Assembly (NCBI RefSeq): GCF_016901835.1
Contig: NZ_JACJKX010000007.1
Coordinates: 1-64,000 of the forward strand
Reading direction: 5' to 3'
Source: Parasutterella secunda
GTDB taxonomy: Bacteria > Pseudomonadota > Gammaproteobacteria > Burkholderiales > Burkholderiaceae_F
DNA length: 64,000 nt
Of this stretch, positions 38,350-50,800 are shown in pieces (the stretch's first letter is position 1; each line of letters starts with the position of its first letter). Below the pieces are notes generated by a model. The model was not told where the DNA came from, did no database searches, and saw nothing but the letters and a program-made list of their open reading frames with translations. Position numbers and translations under genes: made by a program.

Positions 38350-40247
38350 TGCTTAGACTCCAAGACGTCAGTCTCATGCGAGGCGTGCGAGTGCTGTATT
38401 CGCACGCCACACTTTTGGCTAATCCCGGCGAACGCATCGGCTTGGTCGGTGAAAACGGCTGCGGAAAATCAAGCCTCTTGGGTGCCATTTTGGGCGAAGT
38501 CCCGATTGAAGCAGGCGACATTACTGCGCCGGCCCCTGAAAATATCGGTCACGTCGCCCAAGACATCGATACCGTGGACGAAGTCGCGATTGATTGGGTT
38601 TTGTCCGGCCATGCGCCCCTGGTTGCCGCCAAAAAAGCCCTTGCAGAAGCTCATGATGACATGAGCGCAGCGCAGGCTCATGCTACGTTAGCCGAACTCA
38701 ATGAAGGCGCCATTGTGGCGCAGGCCAAAATTATTCTTCACGGCCTGGGCTTTACCGAAGAGATGACCGGCCATCGGGTCAAGGATTTTTCGGGCGGTTG
38801 GCGAAACCGCCTGGCCCTGGCCCGAGCGCTCATGTGTCCGGCTGAACTTCTGCTTTTGGACGAACCGACGAACCACTTGGATTTGGACAGCGTCATTTGG
38901 CTTGAAGCGTGGCTTAAGCGCCAGCACGCCACGACACTCATCATCAGCCACGACCGTGAGTTCCTCGATCGTTGTGTGGGCACCATCTGGAGTATTGAAG
39001 ACGCGACCATCAGACGTTACTCCGGCAACTACAGCGCCTTTGAAGCTTTGCGTATCGAAAGACTTCGGGCACAGGATGCTGCAGCCAAAGCCTACGAACG
39101 CGAAAGCGCTCACCTGCAAAGCTATATTGATCGCTTCCGCTACAAGGCCAGTAAAGCACGCCAAGCGCAATCGCGCATCAAAATGCTTGAAAGACTCAAA
39201 GCTGTTGAGCCCGTGCGCGCTACGCGCGAGTGGCGTTTTGAGTTTTTAAAGCCTGAAAGACTCCCCGAACATTTGGTTGAGGCTCAGGAAGTCAGTCTCG
39301 GCTACACCGATAAACTCATTCTCAGGGATGTGAAATTTTCCATCCGCGCCGGTGAACGTATCGGTGTGCTGGGCGTAAACGGTGCCGGTAAATCAACTCT
39401 GATCAAAGGCATTTGCCAAGAGCTCATGCCCATGAAGGGAGAATTCCGGTTCGGTCAAGGTCTTCAAATCGGCTACTTTGCCCAGCACCAGTTGGAACAA
39501 CTCCGAGAAGATGAAACGCCCCTGCAGCATCTGCGTCATAAAGCACCCGAAGAGCGAGAACAGGTCTTGCGTGACTTTTTAGGCCGTTTTCGATTTAGCG
39601 GCGATATGGTCAACGCCCCTGTCAAACCTTTCTCAGGCGGCGAAAAGGCAAGACTTGCGCTGGCGCTTTTAGCTTGGGACAAACCCAATCTTATCGTCCT
39701 GGACGAACCGACGAACCATCTGGATATGCAAACGCGTGAGGCGCTCACGATGGCACTTTCCTCCTTTGAGGGATCCGTGCTCCTTGTTTCTCACGATCGG
39801 CATTTGCTCGCCGCGACGACCGAACGCTTGATGCTCGTGCACGAAGGAAAGGTGAGCGAATTCGACGGTGACCTCGATGACTATGCCAAGCTGGTTTTGG
39901 AAAGCCGCAAGGCTTCTCTTGCCGCCGAAAAAGTTAAAAATGAGGCAGCCGCACCTTCTGTTAATAAAAAGGAAGCCCGCCAACAGGCCGCCCTTGAGCG
40001 TCAGCGTATCGCCAATTTGAAGAAACCCCTTCAAAAAGAACTCGCTCAGGTTGAAAAAGAACTCAATCCGTTAAGCGATGAACTCAAAGCGCTTGACGCA
40101 AAATTGGCCGATTCCGAGTTTTATACTCAGGGCGATCAGGATGAAGTGGCCGATGCCCTCAAACGCCGCGGAGAAATCAGCGCCAAAGTCGAAGAACTGG
40201 AAGCGCGCTGGTTGGAACTCTCCGAAGCCATAGAAGCTGTTGTCTAA
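38349..40247 (+). CDS. yheS: ABC-F ATPase, YheS-like
   Basis: 632 residues. Two ABC domains: Walker A GLVGENGCGKSSLLGA and GVLGVNGAGKSTLIKG, signatures DFSGGWRNRLALARAL and PFSGGEKARLALALLAW, Walker B LLLDEPTNHLDLDS and IVLDEPTNHLDMQT. The linker LQSYIDRFRYKASKARQAQS RIKMLERL and the start LRLQDVSLMRGVRVL closely match E. coli YheS. A coiled-coil C-terminal domain follows (about 545-632). ABC-F proteins act on the ribosome E-site. Translationally coupled to prmB. Confidence 0.9.
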   Translation: MLRLQDVSLMRGVRVLYSHATLLANPGERIGLVGENGCGKSSLLGAILGEVPIEAGDITAPAPENIGHVAQDIDTVDEVAIDWVLSGHAPLVAAKKALAEAHDDMSAAQAHATLAELNEGAIVAQAKIILHGLGFTEEMTGHRVKDFSGGWRNRLALARALMCPAELLLLDEPTNHLDLDSVIWLEAWLKRQHATTLIISHDREFLDRCVGTIWSIEDATIRRYSGNYSAFEALRIERLRAQDAAAKAYERESAHLQSYIDRFRYKASKARQAQSRIKMLERLKAVEPVRATREWRFEFLKPERLPEHLVEAQEVSLGYTDKLILRDVKFSIRAGERIGVLGVNGAGKSTLIKGICQELMPMKGEFRFGQGLQIGYFAQHQLEQLREDETPLQHLRHKAPEEREQVLRDFLGRFRFSGDMVNAPVKPFSGGEKARLALALLAWDKPNLIVLDEPTNHLDMQTREALTMALSSFEGSVLLVSHDRHLLAATTERLMLVHEGKVSEFDGDLDDYAKLVLESRKASLAAEKVKNEAAAPSVNKKEARQQAALERQRIANLKKPLQKELAQVEKELNPLSDELKALDAKLADSEFYTQGDQDEVADALKRRGEISAKVEELEARWLELSEAIEAVV

Positions 40248-40254
40248 TGAAATC

Positions 40255-41103
40255 ATGCTGAACTACAAATCTATTCTGAAAAGAAAACCTGCGGGTCCCA
40301 CCCGAACCATTAAAGCACTGGCTGCGGCTGACTGCCCTGAACACCCCTTTGCCCGGGTGTTGGTGCTGTTGATGAGTGAGGCGATTTTTGCGCTTTTAGT
40401 GATTGTGCTCAACTTCGTTTTCCGCGAAGTGTATATGGACGTCTTTATCACTCAGACAAGTCTTGATGCAGTGGTGCCCCGTGAACAATACGTTGATATG
40501 TGGGCCGTGGGATTGCGCTTTGATGCCCAGTTTGCCTACTACATGATGCTGCCGGGCGTCTTTGTGGCGATCTTCGGTCTCCTGGGGCCTGCCTTTTTCA
40601 AGCTCTGCATGAAGATATTGGGCACGTGGTTTACCCTCTGCGCCTTTTATCTGATTGTGACCACGATTGCCAACATTCACGTACTGGGTGCCACCGGGCT
40701 GCCCTTAACAGCTGCACAATTGAGTGCCTTTTTTGATGCACCGTTGAGTCACCTGTGGGCCTACAGTTCGGATTTCCCCATTTTCTTTGATTGTCTGATT
40801 ACCGTTGTTGTGACCGGGATCTTTCTTGGTCTTTGGCAGCGATTCACGACTATTTTCAGTACCTCTTCGCTTTGGAAAAACGAAAATTGGACCAATTGGC
40901 TTTTGTGCCTGACGTGCTTTTTCGGCCTGATGTGGACATCTGTGCAATCTTCGATCACCACGAGCGATCCGCTCACACCGCGCCATGCACTCATCAGCGA
41001 ATATCCGATGGTCAATTTCATCGTGATGAATGCGCCGATGAGTATTTATTACTCGGATGCGCATGAGATGCTTGCTCATCCGGAGCAAACACAAACCCAT
41101 TGA
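40255..41103 (+). CDS. Membrane-domain-only paralogue of LTA-synthase-like proteins
   Basis: Start MLNYKSILKRKPAGPTRTIK at 40255, eight bases after the ABC-F stop. 282 residues with five predicted helices. Segments line up with the N-terminal half of the next gene's product: REVYMDVF / RELYYWLM, VGLRFDAQFAYYMMLPGVFV / LGLRFDARTGTTLAIVPLLL, and PRHALISEYPMVNFIVMNAP / LTSRYPLRRNNAQVSV...VLNAP. It stops where the catalytic sulfatase-like domain would begin, with MSIYYSDAHEMLAHP. So a membrane domain without enzyme: a partner or regulator of the neighbour, or a decayed copy. Confidence 0.75.
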   Translation: MLNYKSILKRKPAGPTRTIKALAAADCPEHPFARVLVLLMSEAIFALLVIVLNFVFREVYMDVFITQTSLDAVVPREQYVDMWAVGLRFDAQFAYYMMLPGVFVAIFGLLGPAFFKLCMKILGTWFTLCAFYLIVTTIANIHVLGATGLPLTAAQLSAFFDAPLSHLWAYSSDFPIFFDCLITVVVTGIFLGLWQRFTTIFSTSSLWKNENWTNWLLCLTCFFGLMWTSVQSSITTSDPLTPRHALISEYPMVNFIVMNAPMSIYYSDAHEMLAHPEQTQTH

Positions 41104-41109
41104 TTGTAT

Positions 41110-41133
41110 CGGGCGCTTTCACGGCGCCCGTTT
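41110..41133 (+). terminator. Terminator-like hairpin
   Basis: CGGGCGC-TTTCACG-GCGCCCG followed by TTTCC. Seven-pair stem with a short U-tract between the two LTA-synthase-like genes, so the downstream gene probably has its own promoter. Confidence 0.6.
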
Positions 41134-41207
41134 CCATTTGTTAAATTGACTTACATGATCGGCCGGCTCTCATTACAATGGCGGCATCAGTAATAAGTAT
41201 TTGAAAA

Positions 41208-43247
41208 ATGGCCTTCTTTCCTGAAATTACCCGTCCGCAAAATACTTTAGGACGTTTTCTGCTGATTTTTACGCAATGCTTTACATTGGCGGCGATTGCC
41301 ATTGTCTTCATGGCCGCTATCCGTGAGCTTTACTATTGGCTGATGGTCGTAGCCGAAGTGCCCGCCGAGATGATTCAATCCGACGACGTCTGGCGCATGC
41401 GTTTTTTAGGCCTTCGCTTTGATGCCCGAACCGGCACAACGCTTGCGATCGTTCCGCTTCTTCTGTCTTTGTTGCTGTTTTACTTTAAAGCCACCTGGAA
41501 ACCATTAACCAAAGCACTGACGGTTTGGAGTGCGTTTGCCTTTTTTGCCGTAGCGCTTTTATCCGTTTGCAATTTCCACTACATCCGCACTTTCCACACG
41601 GCAATTGACATCTTTGTTTTTAACTTCCTGCATGAAGAACCGCAGGCAGTGATGACGACCGTTTGGCAGGACTATCCGATTATTTCCAATTCGCTGGCCG
41701 TTATTGCCCTCACCATTTTCATGACCTGGGTTTGGGCAAAGCTTTTTGCTGCTATGAGCCGATCCACGATCTGGGATCAGCTCTCAGTTCTGAAGGCCTG
41801 CGCACTCATTGTGGTCGGTATTGTCGCTTTTGTCTTTCTCGCCCGCGGGTCACTCACCTCTCGTTATCCGCTGCGACGCAATAATGCTCAGGTCTCTGTT
41901 GTCAAACAGATCAATGAGTTGGTCTTAAATGCCCCGATGGCTCTTTATTACGCCAATCAGGACAGAAAAAATTCAATGACGTTTGAACCCGTCTCTCTTG
42001 AGCGAGGCGAGCGTCTTATGGCCGCTGCTCAAATCGGCTCACTTACTCAAAAAACAGATCACAACGAACAATTAGCGGAGCTTAAACCAAACGTTGTGTT
42101 TTTCATCATGGAAAGCATGGGCTTTAACATGATGAGTTACGACGTGCCGGGTAAAGTTGACCTGATGGGATCGTTGCGGGAACACTTCAAGTCCGATTAC
42201 GTGTTCAAGCGCTTTACCTCCGCTGACCTTCACACTATTCAGTCGGTTGCTCAGCTTCTCTTTTTAAGTCCTGTCTCTCAGGTGAGCACGTCTTCGATTC
42301 GCAATGTGAGTTTGCCGGGTACGCCCTTTGAAGTGTACAAAAAGCAGGGTTACCGAACGGTTTTTGTCACCTCCGGCACCACCGCTTGGGAAAACATGAA
42401 GGAGTACCTCCCGCGTCAATACGTTGACGAAGTTTATGACCAGACGCACTTAATGGATCACTTCAACCTCACCTCCACCACCGAATGGGGTGTCGATGAC
42501 CACTATGCGTTTGAGTTTGCTGCCGATCTTGTGAAAAACTCCAAAGAACCGGTATTTGTCGTGGTGTTATCTACCTCCAACCACCCGCCCTATCATGTGC
42601 CGGCGGGTTACACTCCGAAGCCCATTGAGGTACCCGAAGTCATCAATCAACACTACTATCACGATGATTACGATGAGTCGCTTCTGACCATCATGCAGAC
42701 TTATCAGGCCAGTGCCGATGCTTTGGGAAAAACGATTTCCGAGCTTAAGTCTCTGAACAATCGAGCCATGGTGATCGGCGCGACGGCAGACCATCGCATG
42801 CTCGGGATGAAGCCACTCCTTGAAGACGGACCTTTTAAAGATGTCGCCATCCCCTTTTACGTCTGGGCTTCCGATAACGTGAAGTCAGCAGTTGATATTC
42901 ACTTTGATGCCAAACGTGTGGGATCGCACAAAGACATTTTCCCGACACTTTACGCATTGAGCCTGTCGGATGCGACCTATCGGACCGTGGGCGGGCGCAA
43001 TATGCTCGCGCCTGCTGATGATCCGCAACGCGCATTCGGCTACAACCTGACGCTTTGGGCTGATGAAAAAGGAGTCTATACGCTTAAAGGTCCGATCCTT
43101 TTTTATCCGTGGGCCGATAGCGAAAAAGAATTCTTTACGGATTACACCCAAATGCGAGAAGCAACGGCTGAGGAAAAAGCTCGCATTGAAGCGTACCGGG
43201 CACTGGATTTCTGGCAGTTAAATGAAAGAGCTTGCGGGACTCGTTAA
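41208..43247 (+). CDS. LTA synthase family membrane sulfatase-like transferase
   Basis: 679 residues. Five N-terminal membrane helices (to about residue 220) and a periplasmic alkaline-phosphatase-fold domain. Motifs: NVVFFIMESMGFNMMSYDVP with the metal-binding glutamate, a nucleophile threonine candidate in SADLHTIQSVAQLLF, and IGATADHRMLGM with the conserved Asp-His pair. Gram-negative relatives add phosphoglycerol or phosphoethanolamine to periplasmic glucans or lipopolysaccharide. The exact substrate is unknown. Paired with a catalytic-domain-less paralogue upstream. Confidence 0.85.
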   Translation: MAFFPEITRPQNTLGRFLLIFTQCFTLAAIAIVFMAAIRELYYWLMVVAEVPAEMIQSDDVWRMRFLGLRFDARTGTTLAIVPLLLSLLLFYFKATWKPLTKALTVWSAFAFFAVALLSVCNFHYIRTFHTAIDIFVFNFLHEEPQAVMTTVWQDYPIISNSLAVIALTIFMTWVWAKLFAAMSRSTIWDQLSVLKACALIVVGIVAFVFLARGSLTSRYPLRRNNAQVSVVKQINELVLNAPMALYYANQDRKNSMTFEPVSLERGERLMAAAQIGSLTQKTDHNEQLAELKPNVVFFIMESMGFNMMSYDVPGKVDLMGSLREHFKSDYVFKRFTSADLHTIQSVAQLLFLSPVSQVSTSSIRNVSLPGTPFEVYKKQGYRTVFVTSGTTAWENMKEYLPRQYVDEVYDQTHLMDHFNLTSTTEWGVDDHYAFEFAADLVKNSKEPVFVVVLSTSNHPPYHVPAGYTPKPIEVPEVINQHYYHDDYDESLLTIMQTYQASADALGKTISELKSLNNRAMVIGATADHRMLGMKPLLEDGPFKDVAIPFYVWASDNVKSAVDIHFDAKRVGSHKDIFPTLYALSLSDATYRTVGGRNMLAPADDPQRAFGYNLTLWADEKGVYTLKGPILFYPWADSEKEFFTDYTQMREATAEEKARIEAYRALDFWQLNERACGTR

Positions 43248-43375
43248 GATCTTCAAAAAAACTCTAGCAGCATCAACGAACGGAACCAATATTCTTGCCT
43301 CCGGTTTTAGGCCACCGAGTAACACAAGCGCAATACCCGAGGCATATTGGGTTTTTGTCTGTTCCGAATAGCATC

Positions 43376-43669
43376 TCAAGCCGAAACCGGCTTGATATTG
43401 ATATCGAGTGCTTTAAGAATATGAAGGAAGGTAGAAAGCTTTGGGTCTCCTTCATCGCTCAAAGCCTTATACAGACCTGCACGAGTCATACCGGCTTTTT
43501 TGGCAAGTTGACTAATTCCTCGAGCTCGAGCAATATCTCCAAGCGCCTTTTTAATAAGTTTTCCGTCGCCCGAATCTTCCATGAAACACGCTTGAAGATA
43601 AAGAAGACTATCTCTTTCATCTTCCAAATAATTTTGAATGTCAAAAGGAAGCAACTTTTCTTTTATCAT
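43376..43669 (-). CDS. HigA-type antitoxin, apparently without its toxin
   Basis: 97 residues. LPFDIQNYLEDERDSLLYLQ, then DGKLIKKALGDIARARGISQ LAKKAGMTRAGLYKALSDEG and LSTFLHILKALDINIKP: the HTH of prophage-type addiction antidotes (COG3636). In known pairs a RelE/HigB toxin gene directly precedes it. Here the 130 bases upstream hold only a 41-codon open frame without a canonical start (ending RLKFLADGSSLIRNLGANK), so the toxin seems lost or decayed. Confidence 0.82.
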   Translation of the reverse strand: MIKEKLLPFDIQNYLEDERDSLLYLQACFMEDSGDGKLIKKALGDIARARGISQLAKKAGMTRAGLYKALSDEGDPKLSTFLHILKALDINIKPVSA

Positions 43670-43769
43670 TTATTCGCACCCAAATTTCTAATAAGGCTCG
43701 ATCCATCGGCAAGAAACTTCAGTCTTGCGAAATCAAGTTGATTCAGTGAAGCTCTGTACTTTACGGCAT

Positions 43770-43789
43770 TGTAGTTTGTGTATACTACA
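43770..43789. promoter_or_regulatory. Operator-promoter between antitoxin and HIT genes
   Basis: Inverted repeat TGTAGT-8-ACTACA with a TATACT -10-like hexamer at 43781-43786 reading rightward and TATACA reading leftward. Suits a divergent promoter controlled by the antitoxin. Confidence 0.5.
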
Positions 43790-43812
43790 GTTTACAACAA
43801 GGTAAAGTCATT

Positions 43813-44010
43813 ATGAAAGATTGTCAATGCATTTTTTGTAATTTAAGCAAAGACAAAGAGATCATTGCCGAGAATGATCTCGCTGTCGCATTTTATGACG
43901 GCTTTCCAGTGAACCCGGGACATTCTCTTATTATCCCTAAGCGTCATGTTGCAAATTATTTTGATTTAACTTCTGAAGAATGCGCCGCCATGCAGGATTT
44001 ATTAAGAGTC
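43813..44010 (+). pseudogene. HIT-family hydrolase gene cut off by a group II intron
   Basis: 66 codons of HIT sequence: CQCIFCNLSKDKEIIAENDL, AVAFYDGFPVNPGHSLIIPK, RHVANYFDLTSEECAAMQDL. This is the first half of a HIT protein (usual length about 110-150). The reading continues only three codons into intron DNA and stops (TAG). The catalytic HxHxH segment is missing, and the sequence beyond the other end of the intron (47743 onward) does not supply it. So it is a truncated gene, and the intron junction is not a simple insertion into an otherwise intact HIT gene. Confidence 0.8.
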
Positions 44011-44084
44011 ATCGGGTAGGTGACGGGATATAGCCCGTCACCTCCCACAACACCGTACGTGCGGTTCCGCATACGGCGTTTCAT

Positions 44085-45370
44085 TCAAGCAATCCCCTGA
44101 AGTTTCAGGGAATACAATCCCAACCGTACGAACAAGGCGTTCGGGATACATATCCGCATGTGTGGGGCTCTGGCGTTCCACCATGGTCCTTTGCCGTTAT
44201 AGGCCGATTTCCAGGCGTTTTGCTCATCCAACCCTCTTCTGCGCAGCTCCTTTTGCCTTGTTCCAGGCTTTTTCCAGGCTCGCCATATCAAGCATCTCAG
44301 GTGAGTTCGGATATTGATGTCCAGCTTTTCAAAGAACTCTTTTCGAGTATCTAAACTGAAGTAGTTCCGCCACCCCCTCAGTAGCTGTGTAAGCTTTTCA
44401 ATGGCGAAGCTCAATGATGTGCCTCTACTCCGTCTGTAGATAACCTTCAGCTTTTCTTTTAACCGTTTGACTGATTTCGGCGCCACGATAATACGTGCTG
44501 GACGTATCGGTGGAATGTGTACCCAAGAAAGACTGACTCGTATGGACGAAAGGTACCGCTCTTATCACGGTTTACCCGTAATTTGAGCCCTCCCTCCAAA
44601 TATTTCGTCACACTTTCGAGCACTCGCTTTGCCGCCTCTTCGGACTTCACATAGATGTTGCAGTCGTCAGCATATCGGCAGAACTTATGTCCCCGTTTTT
44701 CCAATTCACGATCAAGCTCCGTCAGCATAATGTTCGACAAAAGCGGACTTAGGGGGCCACCCTGAGGTACCCCTTCTGATCTGGGCTTGACTAATCCGTT
44801 CTCCATGATTCCGGCGTTTAAATACTGACGAATCAGTTTCAGGATCTTCTTATCGTCAACTACCTTAGCGATACGGCTCATTAGAATGTCATGATTGACT
44901 CTGTCAAAGAACTTGGACAGATCCAATTCAACCACCCATTTATAGCCTTGTTTGATGTATTCCTGTGCTTTCAGTACAGCCATCTGAGCACTGCGACCCT
45001 GACGGAAACCGTAACTGTTGTCACTGAATTGCGGATCAAACATCGGTGTTAGGACGTTGACTAGCGCCTGTTGTATCACTCGGTCAATGATCGAAGGAAT
45101 GCCGAGCATTCTTGTACCCCCATTGGGTTTGGGAATGTCGACCCGTTTTACAGGAAGCGGAATATAGGTTCCATTGATGATTTTCTGGCGGATTGTTCCT
45201 CCGTGTTGTTTCCAGTGGTCTCTTAACTCATCGACAGTCACGTGGTCTACACCCGCGCTTCCGTGATTCGCTATGACTTTCTGGATGGCTTCCTCGATGA
45301 TCATGCCGTGCATGACTGTTTCGATTCGGCACCATTCAGGATCTGCTTTCGTCCACTCTCGGTTCGTCAT
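44085..45370 (-). pseudogene. Outer-intron reverse transcriptase/maturase, frameshifted
   Basis: Start MTNREWTKADPEW at 45370 after AAAGGAG. RT part: VDIPKPNGGTRMLGIPSIID, WVVELDLSKFFDRVNHDILM, PQGGPLSPLLSNIML and RYADDCNIYVKS with the catalytic YADD. The frame breaks after VFLGYTFHR near 44508. In the -1 register it continues IRPARIIVAPKSVKRLKEKL, LLRGWRNYFS (domain X) and a IIC-type C-terminus ending GLYSLKLQGIA at 44085. One missing base would explain it. No endonuclease domain. The sequence is otherwise well preserved, so the lesion may be recent or a sequencing error. Confidence 0.82.
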
Positions 45371-45478
45371 AATCAAAACTCCTTTTGGACAGGGGCCAGC
45401 GACCGATCACAGATTCCGTCTGCTCTCGGAAGAGTCCTGTTCCGACACTGTGTGCTGGATAATTTATTGATCATGAGA

Positions 45479-47347
<1,869 letters not shown>

Positions 47348-47745
47348 CCTCCGAAGTCTACTTGCACTTAAATGTTCGGCCCTTCAGGTTACCCCTACTA
47401 TGGCCTCGGCTGACTTCCATCAAAGCATCCCTTCACCTTACGATGTCGGTTACCTTACGGCACTTTGATGGACCTCCCCGGGTATGACGCACTGCTTTCA
47501 CACTTATACCTGTCAGATATACATATTGGGTTCCGTACGTGTATTTGGGCTTTGAAGAAGCACGACTTCTCACCCACCCAATATGCCTCATATCTGCTTC
47601 TTGTTCATCAGGTCAGTGTTTTGCTATCGGTTTCCTCCAGACCTCTTGTTACCAAGACGCCCTTACCGAGTCGCTACTTCTTACCCCACGTCGGGTGAAA
47701 CGGTGGACTTGCACCACCAGCAGTGCGCCCTGCCGGGCGCACATG

Positions 47746-47780
47746 CAAAAAGGGACGTTGCGATGATTCGCAACGTCCCT
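47746..47780 (-). terminator. Terminator of the autotransporter gene and intron target
   Basis: Minus-strand AGGGACGTTGCGA-ATCA-TCGCAACGTCCCT followed by TTTTTGCAT. Thirteen-pair perfect stem. The intron 5' end begins three bases after the T-tract's GCAT. Confidence 0.92.
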
Positions 47781-47806
47781 GGCTTCTAGCCCACTAAGTC
47801 AAAGAA

Positions 47807-50800
47807 TCAGAAGGCGTAACGAGCGCGGATTGAGAAGGCATTGTTCATGCGTTCATCACCGCCTACATCCAACTCATAAGAGGCGCCGACCGTCCAATTG
47901 CCCGTTTGAGCATTAACACCCAACGTCATTTGAACCGGTGCGTCGTCAATTACTTGAGTCTTGATGGTTTCCGTAGCCGTACTCCAACGAACTTTGCTTG
48001 TGGCTTCATCGTCACCGAAGCTCGGTACAACCGAGATATCAGCCATCGGCGCTACGCTCCATGAGCCGACATTGACATTGCCCGAGAAGGCCACACCCAA
48101 CGGCACCGTAAAGATGTCCATCGTGTCGGATTCCGTCTTCAAAGCACCGGTGTAACCGTCAACATCAAGACGCGTCCAACGAAGCCCCGCATGCGGAACG
48201 ATATCGATAGAACCGAGTTTGTAGAGGTATTCGCCGCCCAAACCTAAAGTCCATGCATCAGCCTTCACCTCTTCGCCGATGTCCATACCGAAAGCGGTAG
48301 CGGACAAATCGGACTTGGTGTGCATATAGCCGATATCGATCTTACTGTTGAAGTTACCCATACGGTGGCTGCCGTAGAGCGACACACCGACGAAATCGAC
48401 ATCATTGTCTACATCAATAGCTGCGTCCTTGGAGCCGCCGTCACCCTTACCGACCGTTACAGCCGCACCGACGATAGCGCCGCACGGAGCCACGGTATCA
48501 GCGCCGAGCACAGCCCCGTAGAGATCCATGTCGTAGCCGCCGTTGCCATACAGATCCTTGGCTTGGTTGAAACCACCCAAGACATCGGCCCAAACCGTCA
48601 CACCATCGGTGCGATCAAAGTTACCGGTGAGCGTCATACGACGATCGAGCGAACGATTCATGAGTTCAGAAGCATCCAAAGCAGCGTTGTAAACGCCTGA
48701 TGTAGCAGCCAGGGCTGCCGCTTGGTTACTGATTTCAACAGCTTGAGCCTCGGTTTGTACGCCGAACTGAGTATGGTAAGCCAGGCGTGAAAGGAACTTC
48801 GTGCCGCGATCGACCGATTCAGTTCCTTCTTCATACGACAGGCCTGCATCCTGCCAGGTGTTCAAAAGATCGGCCAATTCCGTACCGACAAGGGTATCGG
48901 CACCGGCTGCCAAACGTTCAGCCGTGTAGGTGATCTGATTGCCGTTTAAGGCCAACGTCACATCCATCAGAGCATTGGCATTAACGATCACATTGTTGAT
49001 GTTTTCTGCCGTCACACCCTCAACGGCTCCAGCCTTAATCACACCGATACCGGTATCGGTGATTTCAGCATTGACCAAAGAGATCTTCGCCTCTTTATCA
49101 ATTTCAACCGTTCCGACAGCTTCCAGAGCAAACGTTTTATCGGTCAAACCGGCTACGTTAAACATCGCCAATGTACCGGCAGCAAGCTTAACGCCACCAC
49201 CTTGCGGCAAGCCTTCATAGCCCTGAGTCGGCATGTTGTCGAGTTTCCCGTTAAGATAAATGGAACCCGTGGTCACTTTCAATGGCGCACCGATGTACAT
49301 CACGGCTTGAATTGCATCCTTGCCGTATTGCAGTTTCGTTGCATCGAAAGCTTCAACTGCAGCCTGTTTATCAGCCCCGTAGACAAAAGTTGAATTTTGA
49401 CCGACGATTACATCAGCCTTCAAACCATCACCGGATACCTGTTCAACAGTGAGGAAAGAGCCCTCAGACATCGGCTGACCATCGACCCATGCCGGATCAA
49501 TAAAGATCATGCCTTTGTGATCAAGCGTGCCGACCGTTAGGTTACCGGCTGCATTTTGATTGCCGACTGCGATCATACCGCTACCGGAAACCGTATTGAT
49601 TTCAAACGTACCGGCGTCGACCACTAATTGACTGTTTTCAGCCATCTCCACTTCGTGGGAAATCGTCCCTTGTGCGTTTTCAACGGCTGCGCCACCCAAC
49701 TGCAGATTACCGCTTAATTGAATGGATTTTTCACCCGCATCTTCACCGAAAGTGACGAGTTCCAGGGATTGACCACTCGTACCGAAAAGGGTCAGGGTGT
49801 TGTTTTGTGCAACAGAAACGGCCTTACCGGATTCGACAACCAAAGACTTCACGCCAACCGTCTTATCAACAGTCGCCTCTCCACCTTCTTGATCAGCAGG
49901 AACCGTCAAATCAACACTCGTGGACGAGAAAGGATTATCACCGATTTCATCAAGTCCGACTTCCGTACGCTCATTGCCTTCATTATCAACAAGCGTACCG
50001 GTGAAGGTAACCGTACTAACCGGACTGTTGATGGCTTCGTAAGCCGTATTTGAATAAGCTAAATTCCACTTAGCATCGTTGATCGTAAGAGAACCTTTTA
50101 TGGCCAAACCGTCCTTCAAACCGCCGACCTTCGCTTCCGTACCATTTTCACCCAAACCCGTCGTAAAGACTTGAGCGGATGACGTGGTCAGCATGGTTCC
50201 CTTAGCGATCGTTAACGAAGCACCGTCAGCAAGACTGATTTCTTGGGCTTGCATCGTCCCGGCAGACAAGCTGAATTGACCACCCTGACGACCGACAAAC
50301 TTTCCGACAGTAAAGTCACCACCTTCGCCGACAGACATCGTGAAGGTTCCGTCAGAGACCAGTTGATCTGCGTGCAGCGTACCACCCGTTACAGAAGCAT
50401 TACCTTGAGTGGCTTGAAGAACTTGAGTTGAAACACTGCCGCCCGTGACTTGCAAAGCCAGAGTGTTGTTAACGACCGGGCGATCGACAACCACCTTCTT
50501 CCAGGAGTAATCACCGGCAGAAACAACAAATTGCGAGGGCACAGACGCTTCGGTCTCACCGGCATCGGGACGAATGATCACACCCGTCATAAAGTCTTCA
50601 TCGTCGATTGCACCTAAGATGCCGCCTGCCAATTCAAATCGACCTTCAGTAAGCAAAGCATTGCCGTCGGCGTCAAAGACATCATCGTGCAGGCTTTCGA
50701 GATACTTAGCACCGGTTTGAACAACCCAATCATCGCTTCCGAAATGACCGTAGTTAATCAAAGTCGTGCCTGCACCTAAAACGACCTTGCCTTCAGCTTC

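Noticed and set aside
44085-45370. Two separate genes for the two halves of the outer reverse transcriptase
   Set aside because: Together they make one full RT/maturase with a single register change. The second half has no ribosome site.
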